Shown here: piece after piece, positions 14,014 through 21,321 of the stretch
Layout: every line of letters starts with the position of its first letter
Numbering within the stretch: the first letter of the stretch is position 1
DNA from: UBA9630 sp043725085
GTDB lineage: Bacteria; Patescibacteriota; Minisyncoccia; Moranbacterales; UBA2206
Assembly (NCBI GenBank): GCA_043725085.1
Contig: JAYSLY010000025.1
Span: 1 to 24,873, forward strand
Direction of reading: 5' to 3'
DNA: 24,873 bases
Notes under the pieces: generated by a model
The model's database searches: none
Seen by the model: the letters and a program-made list of their open reading frames with translations, nothing else
Told to the model about the DNA's origin: nothing
Translations under genes and position numbers: made by a program

Positions 14014-14556
14014 CTACTTCAGGGGGCAGCTCTCAATCAAAACAAAATTATTCTTCCCTTCGCCGAAATGACTTGCCATAATATCCACCGCCTCAACACC
14101 GACCGCAAAAGAAGTTTTTTCGTCAATTTGCGGTTTATTGGCTAGCTCTTCCCATTTTTCCTTTCTAATTTTCCCAAGCGTGATGTGTGGAGAAAAAGTT
14201 TTTTTCTCAGACACAAAAATTTCCAATTCTTTTTCGATTGCTTCGCAGAGTGATTTTAGTTTTTCGCTAGCTGCGCCTACCACGCGAAATTCTTGTGGTT
14301 TTTCCGCGCTGGGAGCAAGCGCAATTTTTTCAAATTCTAAATCGAATAATTCTATTTCTAAAACTGCTTCACGCACTTTTTGACAAACGTCAGCTACTAC
14401 AGCATTGTCAATATAGCCCAAAAAAAATAGGCTGATGTTCAAGTTCTCTTCCTTTGTCCACTTCACTGGCAAAGTTTGCCATTTCTCGCCGCTTTTCACA
14501 AGCCGACGGCGAATCTGGTTGGGAAGATTTATTGTGATATAAATTTTTCGTTTCAT
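14014..14556 (-). CDS. thpR: 2H phosphoesterase, ThpR-like, with altered first motif
   Basis: A 180-residue protein of the LigT/ThpR RNA 2',3'-cyclic phosphodiesterase family. The start IYITINLPNQIRRRL matches the family (FIAINLP), and the second catalytic motif is intact: SPHITLGKIR (H124-x-T126). The first motif, normally ENLHITLxFLG, reads ENLNISLFFLG, so H40 is Asn (codon AAC, one base from CAC) and T42 is Ser. Since both histidines act in the reaction, the enzyme may be inactive or altered. It opens the minus-strand operon, 122 bases from the divergent priA. The gene symbol is given by homology only. Confidence 0.85.
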   Translation of the reverse strand: MKRKIYITINLPNQIRRRLVKSGEKWQTLPVKWTKEENLNISLFFLGYIDNAVVADVCQKVREAVLEIELFDLEFEKIALAPSAEKPQEFRVVGAASEKLKSLCEAIEKELEIFVSEKKTFSPHITLGKIRKEKWEELANKPQIDEKTSFAVGVEAVDIMASHFGEGKNNFVLIESCPLK

Positions 14557-14658
14557 TTGGCGTTATCGGATATGTTTTTCTGCTTACTCCTTCCAGTTTA
14601 ACCGTTTTTGGAGGATAAATCAAGGCTTTTTTTCGCGCTTTATTTTCGCTCAGGATCT

Positions 14659-14667
14659 TGCTAGAAT
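14659..14667 (+). promoter_or_regulatory. Extended -10 promoter of priA
   Basis: TGCTAGAAT, a one-mismatch extended -10, lies 11 bases before the priA ATG. The transcript would carry only about four bases of leader. No clear -35 is seen. Confidence 0.5.
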
Positions 14668-14678
14668 AGAGAAAAGCT

Positions 14679-16688
14679 ATGGCAGAAAAAAAGTCCCAAT
14701 TTATCATAAGTATTACTCCCCTAGTCAGAATTCCTCTCACCAGGGATCAATTTTTCTATTATCTTGCGGACGAGAAATTGCCTGCCGGAACACTTGTCAG
14801 TGCCCCGCTTTTTAAAAAAACCGTTCCGGGTGTGGTGGTTGAGAGTAAAAATGATTTTTCGCGTGTCGGCGGGATAACACTTAAAAAAATTGAAAAAGTC
14901 TTGGAGAAAAATTTTCTCACTAAGAATCAATTGGAACTGGCAAAATATATTTCTGATTATTATATTATTTCTCTGGGTGTCGTTTTGAAGAATTTTGTGC
15001 CGAAAAGAAGCAAAACAAGATACAAGACACAAGAGACAATAAATAAAAATCAAGAAATACGCAGCAATAAAAATTTAATTTTAACCGATGAGCAAGCGCA
15101 AGCAGTAAAAAATATTTCCAAAAAAAATAAAAATAAGTTTTTACTTTTTGGTCCCGCCGGCTCCGGCAAAACAGAAGTTTATATCCATTCAATTTTGGAA
15201 TTGAAAAAACAGAACCCTGATAGTCAATTTCTAATTTTAGTGCCGGAAAAAACGCTCACGCCCCAAGCCCTGGAAAGATATGGTGCTCATTTTCCTGAAA
15301 ATGAAATTGTGCTTTTGAGTAGCAATCTTTCAAGAGGCGCCTATTTTGCCAACTGGCAACGGATAAAATCAGGCGAAGCTAAGATCATCATCGGCACGCG
15401 TATGGCCGTTTTTGCCCCTTTTCAAAGCCTCGCTTTGATTGTGCTTGATGAAGAACAAGATATGTCTTTTAAGTCTTGGGATATGAATCCACGCTATGAC
15501 GCCAGAACGGTCGCCGAAGAATTGATGAGATTACATCAATGCAAGCTTGTCCGTGGATCAGCCACGCCTGGCATTGAAACCTATTTCAAAACACAAAATA
15601 AAGAATACTTGCTGCTGACACTAAGTGATTCTTATCATCCAAAAAATATAATCACTCAAAAGGTTTGCAGCACCACCGAACTGATCGATATGAAAAAAGA
15701 ACGTTGGGTGAAAAATTATTCTTGTATCAGTAAAAAACTGAAAAGCGAAATCGCCTATGCGCTCAAAAATAATCTGCAAACTATTTTGTTCATAAATCGT
15801 CAGGGTATGAGCAATTTCTCAGTCTGCAATAATTGCAAAACAGTACTCCGGTGTCCCAACTGTGATCGCGCACTTATCTATACAAATTCCAGAGAGCACA
15901 AGTGTTCGCATTGCTCCTTTGTCGCATCCGTGATTCCTGAATGTTCAAAATGTCGTTGCATTGAATTTCGAAATGTAGGACTGGGTACGCAAAAAGTGGA
16001 AAAGGAGATTAGGGATTTTTTTCCTGGAGCCAAAGTTTTGCGTCTTGATTCCCAGAGCTGCAAGGAAAAAGATTTTCAAAAATTAGCCTATGAAGCTTTT
16101 TCGCAAGGTAAAATCGATATTATTATTGGCACTCAAATTATCACAAAAGGCTGGGATTTGCTGCGTATGGGACTAATCGGAGTTATTGACGCCGATAATA
16201 TGCTCACGCTTCCTGATTTTCGCACCGAAGAAAAAGCTTGGCAAGATTTGGTTCAGCTGTCCGGCCGAGTCTCTCGCCCTGGCGCCAGATTTCCTGGACG
16301 CATTCTTATTCAAACCTATCACCCGGAGAACAAGATTTTGAACTTAGTTGCTCAAAATAATTATGCGACTTTTTATGCCTACGAACTGCCTGATCGAGAA
16401 CTCTTGCACTATCCTCCTTTTGGAAAGATTGCTAAACTTGTCTTTGAGGATTATAATCAAAAAAAGGTTGCAAATGAGGCAGAAAGGGTGTATAATATCT
16501 TAACGGCCGCAGATTTAGATCTTAACATAAGTCTACCCGCCAATTCATTTTTATCAAAAATACGAAGTAAATATCGTCAACAATTAATCGTTAAATTTCA
16601 AAAGCAATTGTCTGCGAAAGTTGAAGCTATTTTGAGAGCATTGCCGACTGGCTGGATTATTGATATCGATCCAATTTCTATTATTTAG
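14679..16688 (+). CDS. priA: Primosomal replication-restart helicase PriA
   Basis: A 3'-5' superfamily 2 helicase of 669 residues that reloads the replisome at stalled forks. The N-terminal DNA-binding part (1-110) is followed by Walker A GPAGSGKT (158-165) and Walker B DEEQ (257-260). E. coli PriA has DEEH here. Next come PRYDAR (281-286) and GSATPG (303-308). The eight zinc cysteines lie as C383-C386, C392-C395, C409-C412 and C422-C425. Helicase motif VI region QLSGRVSRPGARFPG is present. The C-terminus is shorter than in E. coli (732 residues). The ATG at 14679 follows a TGCTAGAAT element. It heads priA-def-fmt-rhodanese, a common order for the first three. Confidence 0.96.
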   Translation: MAEKKSQFIISITPLVRIPLTRDQFFYYLADEKLPAGTLVSAPLFKKTVPGVVVESKNDFSRVGGITLKKIEKVLEKNFLTKNQLELAKYISDYYIISLGVVLKNFVPKRSKTRYKTQETINKNQEIRSNKNLILTDEQAQAVKNISKKNKNKFLLFGPAGSGKTEVYIHSILELKKQNPDSQFLILVPEKTLTPQALERYGAHFPENEIVLLSSNLSRGAYFANWQRIKSGEAKIIIGTRMAVFAPFQSLALIVLDEEQDMSFKSWDMNPRYDARTVAEELMRLHQCKLVRGSATPGIETYFKTQNKEYLLLTLSDSYHPKNIITQKVCSTTELIDMKKERWVKNYSCISKKLKSEIAYALKNNLQTILFINRQGMSNFSVCNNCKTVLRCPNCDRALIYTNSREHKCSHCSFVASVIPECSKCRCIEFRNVGLGTQKVEKEIRDFFPGAKVLRLDSQSCKEKDFQKLAYEAFSQGKIDIIIGTQIITKGWDLLRMGLIGVIDADNMLTLPDFRTEEKAWQDLVQLSGRVSRPGARFPGRILIQTYHPENKILNLVAQNNYATFYAYELPDRELLHYPPFGKIAKLVFEDYNQKKVANEAERVYNILTAADLDLNISLPANSFLSKIRSKYRQQLIVKFQKQLSAKVEAILRALPTGWIIDIDPISII

Positions 16689-16718
16689 TCAATTAGCTAG
16701 CTAATTTAGCATAATGCT

Positions 16719-17162
16719 ATGTCACTGCTACCTATTCTAATCTATCCTGATTCGCGCCTCAAAGAGAAAGCGCAGGAGATAGCTGACCCCAAAGATCCTC
16801 TGATTCAGGAGTTGATTTTTGATATGCTAGAAACCATGAAAGAAAACAATGGCATGGGCTTGGCGGCAACGCAAGTGGGAAAATCCGTACGCCTCTGCGT
16901 TATTAGATTTGAAAGAAAAACCTATATACTAATCAACCCGAAAATCAAATCCAAATCATGGGGAAAGGAAATTGCCGAAGAAGGCTGTCTTTCTTTTCCG
17001 GGACAATTCATTCCTATTAAACGTTCCAAGAAAGTAAAAGTTGTTGCTCAAAATAAGGCTGGAAAAATTATCACAATTGACGCGGAGGGACTTTTGGCAC
17101 GAGCATTGCAACACGAGATAGATCACCTGGACGGAATACTCTACATCGAAAGGGCTAAATAA
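16719..17162 (+). CDS. def: Peptide deformylase
   Basis: A metal-dependent deformylase of 147 residues that removes the formyl group from nascent chains. All three motifs are seen: GMGLAATQVG (45-54), EGCLSFPG (88-95, with metal ligand C90) and QHEIDHLDG (131-139, with H132, E133, H136). The length is somewhat shorter at the C-terminus than in E. coli, with no long helix. The next gene, fmt, adds the formyl group that Def removes, and the two form a functional pair. The gap to priA is 30 bases and to fmt 21. Confidence 0.97.
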   Translation: MSLLPILIYPDSRLKEKAQEIADPKDPLIQELIFDMLETMKENNGMGLAATQVGKSVRLCVIRFERKTYILINPKIKSKSWGKEIAEEGCLSFPGQFIPIKRSKKVKVVAQNKAGKIITIDAEGLLARALQHEIDHLDGILYIERAK

Positions 17163-17183
17163 TTTTTTAAAGAAATATAGAAA

Positions 17184-18146
17184 ATGCAAAAAGAAGCTAT
17201 CAAACTCCGTGTCATTTTTATGGGCACATCGAATTTTGCTGACACAATCCTCGGGGCGCTCATAGCGGAAAGATACAATATTATTAGTGTATACACGCAA
17301 TCTGATAAAAAGGTTGGCCGAGATCAGTCAATGCAAAAAACAGCCGTTAAGATCACGGCTGAAAATAATAAAATCCCCGTATTTTCTCCGGTAAAATTTA
17401 CAGAAGAGGAAATTGCCGAATTGAAAAATCAAAAGCCTGATTTGCTTATTGTTGCAGCTTATGGAAAAATTCTTCCCCAAGCTGTTTTGGATTTGCCCGG
17501 TTTTGGAGCGCTTAATGTGCATGCGTCGCTCCTCCCGCATTATCGTGGACCATCGCCAATCCAAAATGTCATTTTAGACGGTGAGAAAGAAACAGGCATA
17601 ACTATTATGCTGATGGATAGCGGAATTGATACGGGAGACATCCTAAGTCAGAAAAAAATTAAAATAAACCCGGATGAAACAGCTGAAGAACTGACTGAAA
17701 AACTTGGCAATCTTTCCACTTCGCTTCTCATTGAGACTATTTCACTTTGGGTGGAGAGAAAAATTACACCAAAAGCCCAAAATGCAGAGCTGGCAAGTCT
17801 TTGTCAGTTAATCGAAAGGAGTGACGGAAAAGTTATCTGGCTAAACGATGCTCAGGCTATCTATAATCAATATCGTGCTTTTCATGCTTGGCCGGGAGTT
17901 TTTACCTATTGGCAGCGTGGAGAGGCAAATATTAGAATTAAAATAAATAAACTTTCTCTTCGAAAGACTTTTTCCCCAAATGAACATCATGTCGGAGAAG
18001 TCTTTCAGTCAAATGAAATGATTGCCGTGCAAACCGGAATGGGAGCTATTATCTTGGAAGAATTGCAAATGGAAGGAAGGAATAATCTACAAGTAGCAGA
18101 TTTTATAAATGGCAACCCAAAATTCATTGGGAGTATTTTAAAATAA
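17184..18146 (+). CDS. fmt: Methionyl-tRNA formyltransferase
   Basis: An enzyme of 320 residues that formylates initiator Met-tRNA with 10-formyl-THF. The N-terminal Rossmann domain opens VIFMGTSNFAD (10-20). The formyl-transfer site is NVHASLLPHYRGPSPIQ (111-127) with N111 and H113, and D149 in MDSGIDTGDIL (144-154). The C-terminal OB-like domain contains AFHAWPGVFTY (about 233-243). The ATG at 17184 gives eight residues before the LRVIFMG strand, which is slightly longer than usual but has no better start. It follows def and precedes the rhodanese-like gene by only five bases. Confidence 0.97.
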   Translation: MQKEAIKLRVIFMGTSNFADTILGALIAERYNIISVYTQSDKKVGRDQSMQKTAVKITAENNKIPVFSPVKFTEEEIAELKNQKPDLLIVAAYGKILPQAVLDLPGFGALNVHASLLPHYRGPSPIQNVILDGEKETGITIMLMDSGIDTGDILSQKKIKINPDETAEELTEKLGNLSTSLLIETISLWVERKITPKAQNAELASLCQLIERSDGKVIWLNDAQAIYNQYRAFHAWPGVFTYWQRGEANIRIKINKLSLRKTFSPNEHHVGEVFQSNEMIAVQTGMGAIILEELQMEGRNNLQVADFINGNPKFIGSILK

Positions 18147-18151
18147 GTTTT

Positions 18152-18979
18152 ATGTTTGATCTGGGCAAAAAAAAAGAAACGGACAGTCTAAAGGCTGTTG
18201 TCGTCGGCTTATTCCTGATTGTTGTTATCGCGGCGATAACTTTTTTCAATTCGCGAACGAATAGTTCGTCCACCACTATTGCTAAACCTGATTTGGCTCA
18301 AGATAGCACTTCCTTTGCGGCAAAAATAATTACGCATGATCAATTGGCAAAAAATAGCCTGAGTAACTCAAATTTTGCGCTACTGGATATTCGCAATGAG
18401 AGTCAATATAGAAAAGAACATATTATTGACTCAATTAATGTTAATCCTTCAAAGGTTGCCTCTCCGCTTGAAGCAATTGGGGCGGACAAAAAATATGTCT
18501 TGATTGACGACTCAGGAGACATAAATATTCTCAATGCCGCAACAAATAATCTTCTCAATAGCGACTATAAAAATATCTATTATCTCGATGGCGGATTTGC
18601 CGCCTGGAAAAGCAACTTTGAGCCAACAATAGGTGACGGTGACCCGAAATCTTTCACTGACCAGGCCAAGGTAAAATACATTACAAGTGATGATTTGAAA
18701 AAACAAATGGAAGTGGAAAAATTTATCATGATTGACGTTAGGCAAAATACTGAATTTACTACAGGACACCTAGCGGGAGCGATAAATATTTTTCTTGATG
18801 ATCTGGAAAAGAAAAGAAGGAGTATTCCTTTGGGAAAAAATATCCTAATCTACGATGATAATTCCCTGGGCGCTTTTAAGGGCGCTGTCAGACTTTTTGA
18901 TTTAGGATTTTCAAATACCCTTGTGCTTTCTGATGGATTAGATACATGGAAAAACAAGGGGTATGAGTTGGCAAAATAG
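18152..18979 (+). CDS. Membrane-anchored double rhodanese-like protein, no Cys
   Basis: A 275-residue protein. One N-terminal transmembrane helix (about 14-33) anchors two rhodanese-fold domains, about 58-155 and 170-275, on the outside. Each domain shows the usual ALLDIRNESQYRKEHI / FIMIDVRQNTEFTTGHLAGAINI start and a GGFAAWK / DGLDTWKNKGY end. In both, the active-site loop that should carry Cys reads without it: KYVLIDDSGD in domain 1 and NILIYDDNSLG in domain 2. The whole protein has no cysteine, so sulfur transfer is excluded. It may be a binding or scaffold protein. It is the last gene of the priA-def-fmt operon (five bases after fmt) and is convergent with groES. Confidence 0.85.
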   Translation: MFDLGKKKETDSLKAVVVGLFLIVVIAAITFFNSRTNSSSTTIAKPDLAQDSTSFAAKIITHDQLAKNSLSNSNFALLDIRNESQYRKEHIIDSINVNPSKVASPLEAIGADKKYVLIDDSGDINILNAATNNLLNSDYKNIYYLDGGFAAWKSNFEPTIGDGDPKSFTDQAKVKYITSDDLKKQMEVEKFIMIDVRQNTEFTTGHLAGAINIFLDDLEKKRRSIPLGKNILIYDDNSLGAFKGAVRLFDLGFSNTLVLSDGLDTWKNKGYELAK

Positions 18980-18995
18980 GCTTTCTGCTTCTATT

Positions 18996-19265
18996 TTATT
19001 CAACTACAGCTAAAATATCTTCCGCTTTGAGGATTAAATGTTCCTCATTTCCCATTTTAATTTCCGTACCGCTATATTTGGCAAAAATCACAGTTTGACC
19101 TTTCTTAACTTGAATCTTTTCACTTCCTCCAATAGCAAGCACTTTCCCCTCCTGCGGACGATCTGCTCCGGCCGTCTCCGGGAGAAAAATTCCTGACTTA
19201 GTTTTTTGATCAGCCTTCACTATTTTTACGAGAACATTTTCTCCGAGTGGTTTTATGTTTTGCAT
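18996..19265 (-). CDS. groES: Co-chaperonin GroES
   Basis: Chaperonin 10 of 89 residues that caps GroEL. The start MQNIKPLGENVLVKI is typical, the mobile loop is TKSGIFLPETAG (21-34 region), then EGKVLAIG and a roof/closing segment VIFAKYSGTEIK; the C-terminus LILKAEDILAVVE is diagnostic. The frame is open to 19301, but the ATG at 19265 gives the right N-terminus. groEL is not next to it: downstream is the convergent rhodanese-like gene and upstream the two-helix membrane protein. The 47-base gap upstream has a 7-bp hairpin. No CIRCE element is seen. Confidence 0.97.
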   Translation of the reverse strand: MQNIKPLGENVLVKIVKADQKTKSGIFLPETAGADRPQEGKVLAIGGSEKIQVKKGQTVIFAKYSGTEIKMGNEEHLILKAEDILAVVE

Positions 19266-19276
19266 ATATTTATTAA

Positions 19277-19298
19277 CTACAAAAGTGCAAATTTGTAG
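19277..19298 (-). promoter_or_regulatory. Inverted repeat upstream of groES
   Basis: CTACAAA (19277-19283) and TTTGTAG (19292-19298) form a perfect 7-bp inverted repeat with an 8-base loop, 11 bases upstream of the groES ATG. It could be an operator or a leader hairpin. It does not match the CIRCE (HrcA) sequence. Confidence 0.4.
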
Positions 19299-19313
19299 CA
19301 TTTAATTAAGTTG

Positions 19314-20012
19314 TTAGCAATTTTTCCCCTCCTCTTTTGACATATAGATATATAGAAATATCGCTTGAGAAGCAAAAAGTTTCAAAATTTCCATATTTTT
19401 TGGCTTCCCCTCTTCACTTTCATCATAGCCATTAATAATCAGGTAGCTTTTGATATCCTTGATTTTTTGCGGAGAAGAAACGATAAGCGTTTCATTTTGT
19501 TTTTTAATGTTAATATTATCACCCATATTAATAAGCGCTTCATTAGAAACAAGAACTGTCTCGCCCTGGGTGATAATCTCCTTTTCTGTCTTAATCGTTT
19601 TTAGATTCACGAAGCGAATCGCCGTAGAATTTGCTTTGAGCAAAAAATTGGCCGCATTGATGATTGACTCATAGGTTTCCTTTTCTTTTTTTCGATCCAA
19701 GATAGAATGATCAGCAAGTCCCAATGCTACCTCCATTAAAATGTCCATCTTTCTATTAACTTCACCAATATAGCTATAGGAATCAACTAAATCCTTCACA
19801 GCTTGATCCATTTTCTTTTGGGTTCTCTCTTTTTCCTTTTTTTGTAACACAATCCGTCTTTCGTTTTGGATGAAAGCTAAAAAGGCAATCGATCCCAAGA
19901 TAAAAATAGCCACTTCTTCCGCTCGCTCTTCTGTCAAAAAAGAAACATTTCCCCTGATGATATCAGGAATCATAACGGCGATGGAAAATAGGATAGCAAA
20001 AATCCAATACAT
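19314..20012 (-). CDS. Two-helix membrane protein with cytoplasmic domain
   Basis: A protein of 232 residues with unknown function. Two transmembrane helices (about 2-17 and 34-51) are joined by a short loop. A basic coiled-coil stretch (QNERRIVLQKKEKERTQKK) leads to a soluble part whose first half is helical (YSYIGEVNRKMDILMEVALGLAD) and whose second half alternates strands and helices (ANSTAIRFVNLKTIKTEKE to the end). The helix-linker-domain layout recalls membrane-bound sensors with GAF-like domains but no catalytic motif is seen. A TTG at 20027 would add five residues; the ATG at 20012 is preferred. It lies between obg (23 bases) and groES (48 bases) on the same strand. Confidence 0.75.
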   Translation of the reverse strand: MYWIFAILFSIAVMIPDIIRGNVSFLTEERAEEVAIFILGSIAFLAFIQNERRIVLQKKEKERTQKKMDQAVKDLVDSYSYIGEVNRKMDILMEVALGLADHSILDRKKEKETYESIINAANFLLKANSTAIRFVNLKTIKTEKEIITQGETVLVSNEALINMGDNINIKKQNETLIVSSPQKIKDIKSYLIINGYDESEEGKPKNMEILKLFASQAIFLYIYMSKEEGKNC

Positions 20013-20035
20013 AGTAGCTTGTGTCAACTAGCTAA

Positions 20036-20995
20036 TTAATCCTTTAAGGCTTTCACTAAATGTTTTTTTAATTCATCTAATTTATCCTGATCATGAATTG
20101 AAACGCTTAGCACTTGTGGATTGATTTTCTGCATTTCTTTGATTTTTTGAGCAATTTGATCTTCGGAAATTAAATCAGTTTTAGTAAATAGAATAATCTC
20201 TTTTTTTGCGATCAACCCTTTGGAATATTTTTTTAGCTCTTCTCTGATGATTTCATAATCTTTTTTAAAATCAACTGATTCAAGACTAATGCAATGCACC
20301 AAAACTTTTGTTCTCTGGATATGTCGCAAAAATTTCATTCCCAATCCCCTACCTTCAGATGCTCCTTCGATAAGGCCTGGGATATCAGCAAGAATAATTT
20401 CGTCCATGACACCCAAATTTGGCTCTAGCGTCGTAAAGTCATAATTTCCCACCTTGGCTTTTGAAGCGGTTAGTTCATTGAGTAGGGAGGATTTCCCGGC
20501 ACTAGGAAGGCCGATAAGACCAATGTCAGCAATAAAACGTAGCTCCACAAAAAAATCGCGATCTTCCCCCGTCTTTCCCAATTCTCTTTCTTTCGGAGAA
20601 GTATTGGAAGGACCGCGAAAGAAAAAGTTTCCTCTTCCGCCAATTCCTCCACTTGCCACCAAAACACGCTGACCAACCTTAACAATTTCCAGCTCCCTTT
20701 TATTTCGAAGATCATGTAAAACACTACCGATTGGTACAGTTAAAACCAGTTCTTTTCCGCGATGTCCTTCTGAATTATCCTTTTTCCCATTTTGCCCATC
20801 CTCGGCATAGTATTCTTTTTTATGCTTGTATTTATTTAAGGCTGACAAATTGGAGACGCCTTCAAAATAGACACTGCCACCATTGCCTCCTTTTCCGCCA
20901 GTCGGACCAAGACTCATTTTGACCTTGTTAAAAGCCACCACGCCATCTCCGCCCCGCCCCGCATAAACCTTTATTTTCACTTCATCAGTAAACAA
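20036..20995 (-). CDS. obg: GTPase Obg/CgtA
   Basis: A ribosome-assembly GTPase of 319 residues. The glycine-rich OBG domain (1-156) begins MFTDEVKIKVYAGRGGDG. The G domain has G1 GLPSAGKSS (162-170), G3 DIPGLIEGA (194-202), which is typical of Obg, and G4 TKTD (251-254; T in place of N). It has no C-terminal OCT domain, in keeping with the short form. The start is TTG at 20995, as no ATG gives the family N-terminus. TAGAAT lies nine bases before it and could be an internal -10. It is 23 bases after yidD. Confidence 0.95.
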   Translation of the reverse strand: MFTDEVKIKVYAGRGGDGVVAFNKVKMSLGPTGGKGGNGGSVYFEGVSNLSALNKYKHKKEYYAEDGQNGKKDNSEGHRGKELVLTVPIGSVLHDLRNKRELEIVKVGQRVLVASGGIGGRGNFFFRGPSNTSPKERELGKTGEDRDFFVELRFIADIGLIGLPSAGKSSLLNELTASKAKVGNYDFTTLEPNLGVMDEIILADIPGLIEGASEGRGLGMKFLRHIQRTKVLVHCISLESVDFKKDYEIIREELKKYSKGLIAKKEIILFTKTDLISEDQIAQKIKEMQKINPQVLSVSIHDQDKLDELKKHLVKALKD

Positions 20996-21018
20996 AATAT
21001 TTTGATTCTAGATTAATT

Positions 21019-21261
21019 TTACAACTTTTTTGGTATTGGATCATATCCTCCGCTATTCCAAGGATGGCAACGTACAATCCTTCTTAATCCCAATACTCCT
21101 CCGCGGAGGATACCAAAGCGATCAATTGCCTCGTAGGTATATTGGCTGCAAGTCGGATGAAAGCGACAAATTCGTTCGGAAATCAGATAGGAAAAAGGTC
21201 CTTGGTCGAGGGAAAGAGTTTTTTGATATAGGCGTATAAGAGCCAAGATAATTCGTTTCAT
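21019..21261 (-). CDS. yidD: Membrane protein insertion efficiency factor YidD
   Basis: An 80-residue protein of the YidD (DUF37) family, thought to help YidC insert proteins. The core reads RICRFHPTCSQYTYEAI (30-46) and ends RRIVRCHPWNSGGYDPIP (60-77), with conserved C32, C38 and C65. A helix at the N-terminus (IILALIRLYQKTL) is amphipathic. It normally sits with rpmH, rnpA and yidC; here it lies between an ABC exporter and obg, so it has been moved. A candidate TTGACA promoter lies in the 60-base gap upstream. Confidence 0.96.
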   Translation of the reverse strand: MKRIILALIRLYQKTLSLDQGPFSYLISERICRFHPTCSQYTYEAIDRFGILRGGVLGLRRIVRCHPWNSGGYDPIPKKL

Positions 21262-21269
21262 CTATTTTC

Positions 21270-21298
21270 AGTTAACTCCAAAATAAGGCTTTTGTCAA
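21270..21298 (-). promoter_or_regulatory. Candidate promoter of yidD
   Basis: On the minus strand TTGACA (21298-21293), a 17-base spacer and TTAACT (21275-21270) precede the yidD ATG by eight bases, so the mRNA would be nearly leaderless. The -35 is perfect and the -10 is weak. Confidence 0.4.
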
Positions 21299-21321
21299 GC
21301 AAATTTAGGCAAAAAATTATT

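Noticed and set aside
19277..19298. CIRCE heat-shock operator before groES
   Set aside because: The inverted repeat is CTACAAA-N8-TTTGTAG, unlike TTAGCACTC-N9-GAGTGCTAA.
20010..20035. TTGACA as -35 of a promoter or TTG start for the two-helix protein
   Set aside because: No -10 at the right distance is seen, and the ATG at 20012 is a simpler start; it cannot be fully excluded.
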